From W0P28-013 sp963621145 (GTDB lineage: Bacteria; Bacteroidota; Bacteroidia; Bacteroidales; Paludibacteraceae): 23,699 nt of DNA. The stretch's first letter is position 1. Each line of letters opens with the position of its first letter. The DNA is taken from NCBI GenBank assembly GCA_963621145.1, contig CAVFDI010000026.1, positions 1-23,699 of the forward strand. The letters run 5' to 3'. A model generated the notes under the pieces. It was not told the DNA's origin, did no database searches, and saw only the letters and a program-made list of their open reading frames with translations. A program made the position numbers and the translations under genes. Of this stretch, positions 1-7,514 are shown one piece after another.

Positions 1-19
1 ATTTTTCATTTTCAACATC

Positions 20-931
20 TTACCGATATTTTTCTTCGTCAAAATCTTCAAGAATGGAAATGTAGCTAATAAAGCGAAACATATCAATTTCGCCCTGCTC
101 CACAGCCTTTATCACCGCACAACCTGGTTCGAGCATGTGCATACAATTTTTGTAGCGGCAGCGGTGCGACGCCTCGAAAATCTCAGGGAAATAATGCCCC
201 ACCTCGTCAGCTTTCATGTTCACCATGCCAAAGCCCTTCAGCCCAGGCGTGTCGATCACAAAAGTGTTTGGCGCCGTCTCGTACATCTCCGAAAAGGTGG
301 TGGTGTGCATGCCCGTGAGGTGCGCCTCCGAAATGGCAGAGGTTTTCGCCTCGGCATTGGGCAACAATCTGTTTATCAACGTCGATTTGCCAACGCCCGA
401 ATTGCCCGACAGCAGCGTTGTCTTGCCCTGCAAAAGCGATTGCAATTCTTCCAGATTTTCGCCAGTCTCTGCCACCATACGCACGCAGCGATAACCGATC
501 TTCTCGTACATTCGGCACAAATAATCGAGGTGCGCTAGGTCTTTTTTGTCGAGCAGGTCAATTTTATTGAAAACCAAGATGGTCGGCACACCATAAGCCT
601 CGGCCGTCGCCAAAAAACGATCGATAAAAACGGTAGAAGTCTCTGGTTTTTTCAGAGTTACAATCAGCACCGCTTGGTCGATGTTTGCCGCAATAATGTG
701 CAGTTGTTTCGACAGATTGGTAGGCTTGCGCACAATGTAGTTTTTGCGGTCGTGCAGGTGTGTTATCAGTCCCACTTCGTCGAAATCGACGCAATCGCCC
801 ACCGCCACAGGATTGGTACTTTTTATACCTTTTATGCGGAAATTGCCGCGCACTTTGCACACCACCAATTGACCATCGTCGCTACGTACAAAGCAATCAG
901 AACCAACTATTTTTACAATAATTCCAGTCAC
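20..931 (-). CDS. rsgA: Ribosome small subunit-dependent GTPase RsgA
   Basis: Circularly permuted GTPase that assists late maturation of the 30S subunit in the cytoplasm. Counting from the longest frame (GTG at 940, 306 residues): an N-terminal OB-fold region, the G4 motif NKID (125-128) ahead of the P-loop GNSGVGKST (179-187), the G3 motif DTPG (230-233), then the C-terminal zinc site (C261, C266, H268, C274). G4 before G1 is the hallmark of this family. I prefer the GTG at residue 4 of that frame (base 931), because from there the N-terminus has the usual Bacteroidota length before the conserved DDGQ..C....GNFR block; neither start is ATG. It lies 60 bp (51 bp from the longer start) after the Omp85-type gene on the same strand, with no terminator or promoter seen between them, so it is probably the last gene of an frr operon. 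Family assignment is secure; the start is not. Confidence 0.95.
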   Translation of the reverse strand: MTGIIVKIVGSDCFVRSDDGQLVVCKVRGNFRIKGIKSTNPVAVGDCVDFDEVGLITHLHDRKNYIVRKPTNLSKQLHIIAANIDQAVLIVTLKKPETSTVFIDRFLATAEAYGVPTILVFNKIDLLDKKDLAHLDYLCRMYEKIGYRCVRMVAETGENLEELQSLLQGKTTLLSGNSGVGKSTLINRLLPNAEAKTSAISEAHLTGMHTTTFSEMYETAPNTFVIDTPGLKGFGMVNMKADEVGHYFPEIFEASHRCRYKNCMHMLEPGCAVIKAVEQGEIDMFRFISYISILEDFDEEKYR

Positions 932-991
932 AGAAAACACATTTTATTATTTATTATTCATTTTTAATTATTCATTAGCACACAAAGTGTG

Positions 992-2209
992 TTAGAACGC
1001 TTCTTTAATCGTGAGATAAAAATTCCAGCCATCGAGTTTCCACGAAGGGTTGATGTTGCTGCGCGCCACATCGAACCGAACATTCACTTTGGCTTTGTTC
1101 ACCGCCACGCGCAAACCTGCACCATAGCCCACTTTTGGCACGGCAAATTGCCAATTTTGCAGATTGTAGACATCGCCAATGCCTCCAAAAACAGTCGCTT
1201 TCAGAAATCGCCAGATAGGAATGCGCAATTCGGCCTGCAACGCCAGCGCCACATCGTCGCGGAACTGCCCACGACGAATGCCGCGAACCTCGTCCAATCC
1301 GCCCAAAGTGGGCAACATCTGCACTGGTTTATTTTTTCCAAAAGTGAAATCGGTCTTCACCTGCCAAGCAAAAATCAAATCTTTATAAATCGGCACAAAC
1401 TGGCGAAATTCGGCTGCCACGCTGCCCATGCGGTAGGTGCTGCCAAGATACGGCTCGTAGTAGTTGCCCACGGCTTTGAAAAATATGCCACGATGCGGAT
1501 AGAACTGCGTGTCGCGCGAGTCGTACGACACCAGCGCACCCAAGCCCAGCATCACAAACGAGCGATCGAGACCCGTAACAGAGCAGAATTGCGACACCGA
1601 ATCGAGATTTACCGAGGTCGATGGTTTTTCCCAGCGAAAATCGACGCTCGCACCCACAATCCAATGCTCGCCCACATAGCACTGCGGCTGCGCACTGAAG
1701 GTGACATTGTCGGAACTAAAAGCGATGCGCTCACCGAGCAGGCGTTTTGTGTCGTTGCCAATGCCGTAAAAATAGTCGGGATAGCGTTTGAAACCCACTT
1801 TGGCATACATAAACCAACGCGTGCCGCCGCCAAAATAGACGGTCGAAAGCACATTGGTGTTCCACTGTTTGTTTAGCGTGTAAGCACCATCGAAATAGAT
1901 GTCGCTCACCTTCGCCTGCTCTTTGCAGTTGAAATAGTAGGCTCCCGCCACACCAAATGCCCAACGCGTTTCGGGCTGATAAGCGACCGTTGGTACTGCC
2001 AGAAATTTCCAATCGAGCAACGTATCCCACCTCGATTTTTTCGAGGCTGAATCGACTTCTGCCACATTTTCCGCAGCAACCGAATCAGACATAGCTTGCA
2101 GCGAATCGGCAGCATTTTGCGCACTGATATTGGCACACAAAAACAAGGCCAGCAAGCCAAAGCCGCACCGACCTACGCTAAAAATGTGATTACCAAGCAG
2201 TTGCGACAC
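992..2209 (-). CDS. Omp85/BamA-family outer-membrane beta-barrel protein without POTRA domains
   Basis: A 405-residue exported protein. Residues 1-30 form a signal peptide with a likely cut after ANISA. The rest is rich in alternating aromatic/polar strands. Near residues 305-330 it has LGGLDEVRGIRRGQFRDD, which matches the Omp85 motif (R-G-[YF/I]...F.D), followed by a barrel strand ALQAELRIPI. It ends in a C-terminal Phe, as expected of a beta-signal recognised by the BAM machinery. At this length there is room for a barrel but not for the POTRA repeats of true BamA/TamA, so the role (import, export or structural) is unknown. Translation appears to begin at a GTG only 5 bp after the frr stop, suggesting coupling; no in-frame ATG precedes the signal peptide. 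Confidence 0.8.
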   Translation of the reverse strand: MSQLLGNHIFSVGRCGFGLLALFLCANISAQNAADSLQAMSDSVAAENVAEVDSASKKSRWDTLLDWKFLAVPTVAYQPETRWAFGVAGAYYFNCKEQAKVSDIYFDGAYTLNKQWNTNVLSTVYFGGGTRWFMYAKVGFKRYPDYFYGIGNDTKRLLGERIAFSSDNVTFSAQPQCYVGEHWIVGASVDFRWEKPSTSVNLDSVSQFCSVTGLDRSFVMLGLGALVSYDSRDTQFYPHRGIFFKAVGNYYEPYLGSTYRMGSVAAEFRQFVPIYKDLIFAWQVKTDFTFGKNKPVQMLPTLGGLDEVRGIRRGQFRDDVALALQAELRIPIWRFLKATVFGGIGDVYNLQNWQFAVPKVGYGAGLRVAVNKAKVNVRFDVARSNINPSWKLDGWNFYLTIKEAF

Positions 2210-2214
2210 GCCGT

Positions 2215-2781
2215 TTATACGGTCATTATCTCTTTTTCTTTGGCGGCCATCATATCGTCCACACGCTTAATGTATTTGTCGTGCAGTTTCTGTGCTTCGG
2301 CCTCACCGTCTTTGCCCATGTCCTCGGGCATTCCGTTTTTCACCTCTTTTTTCATCTGGTCGATGGCATCGCGACGCGCATTGCGAATGCTCACTTTGGC
2401 TTCCTCAACGGCACTTCCTGCGGTTTTCACCAGCTGACGACGGCGCTCTTCGGTAACAGGCGGAATGGCCAAACGAATGCTCTCGCCGTTGTTGGCAGGC
2501 GTAATGCCCACTTCCGAAGCCAAAATAGCCTTTTCGATGACGGGAATGAGTGCCTTCTCGTAGGGCAAAATCTGAATGGTGCGCGCATCGGGCGTGGTGA
2601 GCGTTGCCACATTGTTCAGCGGCACCACGCTACCATAATACTCCACCCGCACACCGTCCAAAATGCGCACATTGGCTTTGCCAGCGCGAATATGCGCCAA
2701 AGCATCGTCAAGAAACTGCACCGTCATCTCCATCTCTTCCGACGCAGCGTCGATAATCTGTTTCACTTTTTCTTGCGACAT
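2215..2781 (-). CDS. frr: Ribosome recycling factor
   Basis: Full-length 188-residue ribosome recycling factor, which splits post-termination 70S ribosomes together with EF-G. It shows the family's two halves: an N-terminal helix with LAHIRAGKANVRILDGV (roughly 26-44) and the inserted domain with YYGSVVPLNNVATL (48-61). The C-terminal helices carry RRRQLVKTA and SIRNARRDAIDQMKK. The ATG start gives the usual N-terminus. It is the first gene of the minus-strand group frr - Omp85-type barrel - rsgA and is divergent from recJ. A TAnnTTTG box about 45 bp upstream is a plausible promoter. Confidence 0.97.
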   Translation of the reverse strand: MSQEKVKQIIDAASEEMEMTVQFLDDALAHIRAGKANVRILDGVRVEYYGSVVPLNNVATLTTPDARTIQILPYEKALIPVIEKAILASEVGITPANNGESIRLAIPPVTEERRRQLVKTAGSAVEEAKVSIRNARRDAIDQMKKEVKNGMPEDMGKDGEAEAQKLHDKYIKRVDDMMAAKEKEIMTV

Positions 2782-2825
2782 AACGAACTCAAGTTTTTCA
2801 GGTAAACAAAAATTATTTTCAGTTG

Positions 2826-2833
2826 CAAAGATA
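2826..2833 (-). promoter_or_regulatory. Candidate frr -7 box
   Basis: The minus strand reads TATCTTTG, a match to the Bacteroidota -7 consensus TAnnTTTG, 45 bp before the frr start. No good TTG -33 box was found at the usual distance, so this is a half-supported promoter. Confidence 0.45.
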
Positions 2834-2883
2834 ACTATTTTGCTCGGTTAAAGCGACATTTTTGCAGAAAAATTTTGCAAAAC

Positions 2884-2912
2884 TTGGAATTATGAAAATT
2901 TCTCTCTAATTT
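2884..2912 (+). promoter_or_regulatory. Candidate recJ promoter
   Basis: TTG at 2884-2886 and TAATTTTG at 2905-2912 are separated by 18 bp, slightly short for the Bacteroidota -33/-7 arrangement. The start would lie about 75 bp before the recJ ATG. Together with the minus-strand box at 2826-2833 it makes the frr/recJ spacer a divergent promoter region. Confidence 0.5.
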
Positions 2913-2993
2913 TGTGAGTTGTTTCGGTTGTAGCGAAATGCCCCAACCATCGGTCTTTTGACCTTCCGATTTGATAATAAAACAACAACATAC

Positions 2994-4715
2994 ATGGTTA
3001 ATCAGTGGATTTTCAACCAACTTACACCGGAACAAGAAGCAAGCCGTGAGTCTCTGCAAGAGTCGCTCGGCGTTGGGTCGATTTTGGCTCAACTACTGAT
3101 ACAGCGCGGTGTAAACACATTCGACGAAGCAAAAGTATTTTTCCGCCCCGAACTGAGCGATTTGCACGACCCATTTCTGATAAAAGATATGGATCGCGCC
3201 ATCGAGCGGCTCAATTTGGCACTATCGCACAACGAAAAAATACTGATCTACGGCGACTACGATGTGGACGGCACAACAGCCGTGGCGCTGGTCTACACTT
3301 TTCTTTCGCGCTACACGCACAACATCGATTTCTACATTCCCGATCGCTACACCGAAGGCTACGGTATCTCGTTCAAATCGGTCGATTTTGCTGCCGAAAA
3401 TAGCTTCACACTAGTGGTGGCGCTCGATTGCGGCATCAAAGCCGTCGACAAGGTGAAATATGCTGCCGAAAAGGGCATCGACTTCATCATCTGCGACCAC
3501 CACAACCCTGGCGACGAACTGCCGCCCGCTGTGGCTGTGCTCGACAGCAAGCGCGACGACTGCACCTATCCTTACAAACAGCTATCGGGCTGCGGCGTTG
3601 GTTTCAAACTGATGCAGGCTTTTGCACAAAACAACGGCATCGACTTTTCGCTACTGCAGCCGCTGCTCGACCTTGTGGCAGTGAGCGTGGCATCGGACAT
3701 TGTGCCAATAACGGGTGAAAACCGCGTGCTGGCATTTTACGGATTGCGCCAACTGAACGAAAATCCAAGAGTCGGCTTAAAAGGCATTATCGACGTCTGC
3801 AAAATAAATGCCAAAGAACTGACCATCAGCGACATAGTCTTCAAAATCGGTCCACGCATAAATGCCTCGGGACGCATGCACTCGGGACGTGAAGCGGTGG
3901 AACTGCTCATCACACAAGATCCTGAATTTGCCCTGCAACGCAGCACGCTCATCAACAATTACAACGAAGAGCGCCGCGACATAGACAAGCGCACCACCGA
4001 CGAGGCCAAGGCGCAACTTGTGATGACCGAAGGCTACGCCGATCGGCACTCCATAGTGGTCTACAACGAAGAGTGGAACAAAGGCATTGTGGGTATTGTG
4101 GCATCGCGCCTGTGCGAAGAATTTTACAAACCCACCGTGGTGCTGACCAAAGCCAACGGACTTGTGAGCGGCTCGGCGCGTTCGGTGAAAGGATTCGACC
4201 TGTACAGCGCCATCGACAGTTGCCACGACCTACTAGAAAACTTTGGCGGACACCTATACGCTGCGGGTCTCACACTGCGCGAAGAAAATGTAGAGGCTTT
4301 CGCCAAGAGTTTCGAAGAATTTGTGTCGCAAAACATCACGCAAGAGCAACTTTCGCCACAAATAGAGATTGACGCCGAAATGCCATTCAGCGAACTTTCG
4401 CCACGCTTTTTCCGCATTTTGAAACAATTCGCTCCATTCGGCCCGTGCAACATGAAGCCCGTGTTCTGCACTCGCCGCGTGTACGATGCTGGCGGCAGTC
4501 GCGTTGTGGGCAAGGACAAAGCGCACCTGAAACTGGAGTTGCGCGACGAGAGCGGCGAAAATGTATTCAGCGGCATCGCCTTCCACATGAGCCGTTTTGC
4601 CGAGCCACTCAAAGCGCACCAGCCCATCGACATCTGCTACACCCTCGAAGAGAATACCTTCAACGGCATCACCACCATGCAACTGCAGGTGAGAGATATT
4701 AAGTTGAGCGAATAG
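2994..4715 (+). CDS. recJ: Single-stranded-DNA-specific exonuclease RecJ
   Basis: A 573-residue DHH/DHHA1-family 5'-3' exonuclease acting on single-stranded DNA in recombination, mismatch and base-excision repair. The metal-binding motifs are present: DYDVDG (88-93), D145 in ALDCG, and DHH (168-170, ICDHHNPGDE). GPRINASGRM (286-295) closes the DHH domain. The DHHA1 domain has the typical FGGHLYAAG signature near residue 415, followed by the C-terminal RecJ OB domain. I start it at the ATG at 2994, not at an in-frame ATG 36 bases earlier, because MVNQWIF matches the usual short N-terminus. No terminator was recognised downstream. Confidence 0.95.
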   Translation: MVNQWIFNQLTPEQEASRESLQESLGVGSILAQLLIQRGVNTFDEAKVFFRPELSDLHDPFLIKDMDRAIERLNLALSHNEKILIYGDYDVDGTTAVALVYTFLSRYTHNIDFYIPDRYTEGYGISFKSVDFAAENSFTLVVALDCGIKAVDKVKYAAEKGIDFIICDHHNPGDELPPAVAVLDSKRDDCTYPYKQLSGCGVGFKLMQAFAQNNGIDFSLLQPLLDLVAVSVASDIVPITGENRVLAFYGLRQLNENPRVGLKGIIDVCKINAKELTISDIVFKIGPRINASGRMHSGREAVELLITQDPEFALQRSTLINNYNEERRDIDKRTTDEAKAQLVMTEGYADRHSIVVYNEEWNKGIVGIVASRLCEEFYKPTVVLTKANGLVSGSARSVKGFDLYSAIDSCHDLLENFGGHLYAAGLTLREENVEAFAKSFEEFVSQNITQEQLSPQIEIDAEMPFSELSPRFFRILKQFAPFGPCNMKPVFCTRRVYDAGGSRVVGKDKAHLKLELRDESGENVFSGIAFHMSRFAEPLKAHQPIDICYTLEENTFNGITTMQLQVRDIKLSE

Positions 4716-4725
4716 AAAAAGTTAA

Positions 4726-4745
4726 GAATTAGGAGTGAGGAGTGA
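4726..4745 (+). repeat. Short dispersed intergenic repeat with GGAGTGA heptamers
   Basis: GAATTAGGAGTGAGGA at 4726-4741 recurs exactly at 22627-22642 in another spacer. Here the heptamer GGAGTGA is present twice in tandem (4732-4745). It sits 10 bp after the recJ stop. The rest of the 4716-4898 spacer holds nothing I recognise. Confidence 0.6.
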
Positions 4746-4898
4746 GAAATGCATTATGGTTGGATAGTGCGGTTTGGTTTCGGGGAAAGCAGTCAATAAA
4801 TTTTGAAGGCACAATACAGAATATCGTGAGATTGCGGTTATAATATAGTGCAACACCAACGCACTTTTCTGCAACACGAAAAAAAATCGCTCCAAAAT

Positions 4899-4929
4899 TT
4901 GGTAGATTGAAAAACATATCGTAATTTTG
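4899..4929 (+). promoter_or_regulatory. Promoter of the AbiE-like locus
   Basis: TTG at 4899-4901 and TAATTTTG at 4922-4929 with exactly 20 bp between them, matching the Bacteroidota sigma-ABfr promoter form. The predicted start is near 4936, giving a leader of about 35 nt before the abiEi-like ATG at 4971. The left arm of a perfect inverted repeat overlaps the -7 box. Confidence 0.75.
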
Positions 4930-4972
4930 TGGTCTATTAGTACGAAAAAATTGGACTTTCAGACCACAAAAT
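4924..4972. promoter_or_regulatory. Perfect 12-bp inverted repeat, probable AbiEi operator
   Basis: ATTTTGTGGTCT (4924-4935) and AGACCACAAAAT (4961-4972) are exact reverse complements separated by 25 bp. The left arm overlaps the -7 box and the right arm runs into the ATG at 4971. AbiEi antitoxins are known to repress their own operon by binding inverted repeats in the promoter, so this is the natural operator. The same arms could also form a hairpin in the mRNA hiding the start codon. Symmetry and position are seen; function is inferred. Confidence 0.7.
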
Positions 4973-5531
4973 GAAGATAATAAACGAAATACTTTCATCA
5001 CCACAAACTGTTTTCACCATTCAGCACCTTTGTCTCACGAATGGCGACAGGAGTGACACATCTATCAGAAAATCAGCAAATTACTTTGTAAAAAGCGGTC
5101 AATTACTCAATCCGCGCCGAGGTATTTATGCCAAGCCAAACTACGATGAACGCGAAATGGCTTGCGCTGTTTTTCACCCGTCGTATATCTCGCTAGAATA
5201 TGTTCTGAGTCGGTGTGGCGTCACTTTTCAGTACAGCGACGAGATCACCTCGGTTTGCTACAAAAATAGGATCATCGAAATTGATGGGAAAAGTTACTCT
5301 TTTCGACGCATCAATCCATTGATTTGGACAAATATGGCGGGAATAGTACAGCGAGGCAACATAGCCATAGCCACGCCCGAACGCGCCTTTCTCGATCTGC
5401 TCTACCTAAGCGCTGGCAACTACCATTTCGACAATCTGCGACCAATAAATAGGCTGCAGATAAGACGACTACTACCATTTTACAACTCAGAAACGCTCAC
5501 AAAACGAGCAACCGAAATTTTAAGAAGATGA
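4971..5531 (+). CDS. AbiEi-family antitoxin / transcriptional regulator
   Basis: A 186-residue protein resembling type IV toxin-antitoxin AbiEi antitoxins: an N-terminal winged-helix region (about 1-55, ending GIYAKPNY) followed by the conserved AVFHPSYISLEYVLSRCGV segment (about 66-84) and IATPERAFLDLLYL near 137-150. In this family the N-terminal domain binds operator DNA and the C-terminal domain counters the toxin. It overlaps the toxin-like gene by ATGA (5528-5531), the usual coupling. The reading frame is uninterrupted, while the toxin after it is truncated, so today it may act as an orphan repressor. The promoter and inverted repeat lie directly upstream. Confidence 0.8.
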   Translation: MKIINEILSSPQTVFTIQHLCLTNGDRSDTSIRKSANYFVKSGQLLNPRRGIYAKPNYDEREMACAVFHPSYISLEYVLSRCGVTFQYSDEITSVCYKNRIIEIDGKSYSFRRINPLIWTNMAGIVQRGNIAIATPERAFLDLLYLSAGNYHFDNLRPINRLQIRRLLPFYNSETLTKRATEILRR

Positions 5532-5797
5532 ATGCAAACCTACACCGAAATTACATGACGCAGGTACTGCTCGACATTTTTCGCGACAAAGATCTGAGTC
5601 GTCTGCTCGCATTTAAGGGCGGCACTGCATTGATGCTATTCCATGGGTTGCCACGTTTTTCGACCGACCTAGATTTCAATCTGCTCGACAACGATAGCAA
5701 ACGTTTTGTACGAACAAGGCTAATAACCGAAACAGTCGAAGCGCTACAACTATTCTCGCTTTATCCACTGATAACACAACATGCAAGCGAGAAATAA
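5528..5797 (+). pseudogene. Truncated AbiEii-family nucleotidyltransferase toxin
   Basis: Only 89 residues remain of what is normally a protein of roughly 220-300. The remnant keeps the first nucleotidyltransferase motif: KGGTALMLFHGLPRFSTDLDF (30-50) with GGTAL at 31-35 and the D-L-D pair at 47-49. The later catalytic acidic motif and the helical C-terminal half are absent. The frame stops 7 bp before the end of coaD, which runs on the opposite strand, so the missing part was deleted and is not merely shifted out of frame. Residues after about 75 may be junction-derived. It is unlikely to be an active toxin. Confidence 0.75.
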
Positions 5798-5804
5798 TCA
5801 GTTT

Positions 5805-6248
5805 CTACTTTCCCGGCAGATATTCCGAAACATCTTTGCCAAACTGCTGCAGTTCGCGCACGAGCGACGACGAAATCTCCACTTTGTCGGCTTCGGCAAA
5901 CAGCACCACCGTCTCAATTCCCGACAACAGGCGGTTCACATCGGCCATTTGCAGTTCGTAGTCGAAATCTTCCACTGTGCGCACGCCACGCAAAATGAAT
6001 TTTGCACCGACTTTTCGGGCAAAATCGACCGTCAATGTGTCGTATATCTGCACCGAAACGCGCGGTTCGTCACGGTAGAGCGCTGCTATGGTCTGCAGCC
6101 GCGCCTGAACATCGGCATCCGATTGTTTGGCGGTGTTGTGCCCAATGCCAATCACAATCTCGTCGAACAATTGCAATCCGCGCTGCACAATGCTCTGGTG
6201 TCCGCGTGTGAACGGATTGAACGATCCAGGGAAAATGGCTCTTTTCAT
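5805..6248 (-). CDS. coaD: Phosphopantetheine adenylyltransferase
   Basis: A 147-residue enzyme transferring AMP from ATP to 4'-phosphopantetheine to make dephospho-CoA, the penultimate step of coenzyme A synthesis. It has GSFNPFTRGH (8-17), the nucleotidyltransferase HxGH-type motif, RGVR (87-90), and ISSSLVRE (125-132), the family's ISSTxVR motif. I chose the ATG at 6248; a longer frame begins at 6278 but would add ten residues unlike the family and would overlap the candidate -7 box at 6276-6283. It converges with the truncated AbiEii gene. Confidence 0.95.
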   Translation of the reverse strand: MKRAIFPGSFNPFTRGHQSIVQRGLQLFDEIVIGIGHNTAKQSDADVQARLQTIAALYRDEPRVSVQIYDTLTVDFARKVGAKFILRGVRTVEDFDYELQMADVNRLLSGIETVVLFAEADKVEISSSLVRELQQFGKDVSEYLPGK

Positions 6249-6275
6249 TCTATTTTTTGATGATTTTTTCTGATG

Positions 6276-6283
6276 CAAAGGTA
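6276..6283 (-). promoter_or_regulatory. Candidate coaD -7 box
   Basis: TACCTTTG on the minus strand fits TAnnTTTG and lies 28 bp before the chosen coaD ATG. No clear -33 TTG at the normal distance. Confidence 0.45.
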
Positions 6284-6310
6284 CAATTTTTTATATGTTT
6301 TGCCGAATAT

Positions 6311-6341
6311 TTGGATATTCGCTATAAAATTATTAACTTTG
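6311..6341 (+). promoter_or_regulatory. Promoter for the barrel gene at 6591
   Basis: TTG (6311-6313), 20 bp, TAACTTTG (6334-6341): a full match to the Bacteroidota promoter pattern on the plus strand. With a start near 6348 the next gene would have a leader of about 240 nt, unusually long for this window. Confidence 0.65.
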
Positions 6342-6347
6342 CACCGT

Positions 6348-6590
6348 AATAAAAAAAAATCTGCCTATGGTAAAATAGAAGACTCAAGACACACATAGAA
6401 AAGTGTTTGTTTACCGGAACAATCAAAACTTCTGCACTATTTTGTTTTCTCAACTAAAAACAGAAAATCAAAGTTCAAAGATTTTCCATTTAACATTGCC
6501 CGCACTTTTTTAGTGTCAAATTCAGAGATTATGGGCAAAAAAGTATCACAAAAACAAAAAGTTGTGCCCGACACATATAGGGCAATCACT
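6348..6590 (+). other. Long leader with possible alternative base pairing
   Basis: No credible gene lies here, though an in-frame extension of the next gene runs back to 6513. Four short complementary blocks are visible: ATTGCCC (6496-6502), GGGCA (6534-6538), TGCCC (6565-6569) and GGGCAAT (6580-6586). The first can pair with the second or the fourth, and the third with the second or the fourth, so two exclusive folds are possible. The last block ends 4 nt before the ATG at 6591. No known riboswitch motif was recognised. Confidence 0.35.
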
Positions 6591-7340
6591 ATGAAAAAAT
6601 TCACTTTTACACTTTGCACAATTTCTATTCTAACCCTTTCTGCGAATGCACAACATCGTATTGGCGCTGATTTGGGACTTGGGATTAACTCTAAGGTCGT
6701 TAACGAAAGTTCATCACGAGACACTTATCTTTCTTTTGTTTTTGATCCTTCATATTCGTATGCTATAAACGAAAAATTAGAACTTGGCGCATCGATGACC
6801 TTTGGCACATTTCAAAATATCAGTAAATCGAAAGAATCTAATGATTTCGAAAGCGTGTCAAGTACCAAAAACCGTTATTCTCAATTTTTTTGGTCAATCA
6901 ATCCATCTTTGCGTTGCCGACTTGTAGGACATGAAAAATTTGGATTATGGCTTGAAAGTTCTGTAAATCTTGGCGTACAACAAGACGCTAATTATGCTAC
7001 AAGTGATGATGTAAAAGTCAAGGAAAAAAGCGAATACACAGATTTGCATTGGGGACTAAATGTTAATCCTGTGCTGACATACCAATTTACTGAGCATTTC
7101 CGCATGGATGCGACTTTAGGATTTTTGGGTATTGGTCTTAATGGTTATTCTTGCTTGAACGAAGGAAAAGCGCAGTATTCTGTCATCGATTTTGGTGCTC
7201 ATCTTGCCAATGGTTCCATAACTAACCTTATTGATCACTATGGCACCATTTCGGAGATGCTCCGTGATGATAAAGCCGCTGGTGGCAGTTTTATCGCCAA
7301 AAGAGTAGATTTCAAAATCGGTTTTATTTATACTTTCTAA
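6591..7340 (+). CDS. Small outer-membrane beta-barrel protein
   Basis: 249 residues of unknown function. Residues 1-20 are a signal peptide (MKKFTFTL.. ending SANA, cut before QHR). The remainder shows repeated amphipathic strands such as RIGADLGLGIN, KLELGASMTFG, FGLWLESSVNLGV, HWGLNVNPVLTYQFT and FRMDATLGFLGIGLNG. It ends VDFKIGFIYTF with a C-terminal Phe, so an OmpX/OmpW-like porin fold of about 8-10 strands is likely. An in-frame ATG at 6531 would bury the signal peptide behind a charged extension, so the start at 6591 is preferred. It has its own terminator and appears monocistronic. Confidence 0.7.
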   Translation: MKKFTFTLCTISILTLSANAQHRIGADLGLGINSKVVNESSSRDTYLSFVFDPSYSYAINEKLELGASMTFGTFQNISKSKESNDFESVSSTKNRYSQFFWSINPSLRCRLVGHEKFGLWLESSVNLGVQQDANYATSDDVKVKEKSEYTDLHWGLNVNPVLTYQFTEHFRMDATLGFLGIGLNGYSCLNEGKAQYSVIDFGAHLANGSITNLIDHYGTISEMLRDDKAAGGSFIAKRVDFKIGFIYTF

Positions 7341-7356
7341 GTGTAAGCAAACCTTT

Positions 7357-7395
7357 AAAAAGCGCAGAATCTTCGGTTCTGCGCTTTCTGTTTTT
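7357..7395 (+). terminator. Rho-independent terminator of the barrel gene
   Basis: An 11-bp stem AAAGCGCAGAA / TTCTGCGCTTT with loop TCTTCGG, followed by a T-rich stretch (CTGTTTTTG), 20 bp after the stop at 7340. Confidence 0.85.
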
Positions 7396-7456
7396 GTGAA
7401 TTCGTAGAAAGAAAATTCACGCCGCGAATTTCAATTTTTCGACGAAAACTACCTTA

Positions 7457-7491
7457 AAACAAAAGAAGCGGCTCCTTGAAGCCGTTTCTTG
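7457..7491 (-). terminator. Terminator of the SPOR - rnz - TPR/PD40 - lipoprotein group
   Basis: On the minus strand AGAAACGGCT / AGCCGCTTCT (one G-U pair) encloses a 6-nt loop (TCAAGG) and is followed by a T-rich tail. It lies 24 bp after the lipoprotein stop, back to back with the plus-strand terminator at 7357-7395. Confidence 0.75.
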
Positions 7492-7514
7492 TTCGTTAAA
7501 TTACTGGTTAACAA

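Noticed and set aside
1..19. An ATG on the minus strand at 18-16, just after the rsgA stop, could open the next gene.
   Set aside because: Only six codons are visible, too few to call a gene.
989..1876. A 295-codon plus-strand frame opposite the Omp85-type gene.
   Set aside because: Composition is His/Arg-rich and meaningless; the minus strand has a signal peptide and a barrel C-terminus.
6513..6590. In-frame N-terminal extension of the barrel protein (starts at 6513 or 6531).
   Set aside because: It would place a charged 20-26 residue segment before an obvious signal peptide.
7445..7458. AAAACTACCTTAAA resembles the terminal repeat of the MITE-like element (11-bp core match).
   Set aside because: The rest of the element is absent and the flanking match needs several gaps; it may be chance or a fully eroded end.
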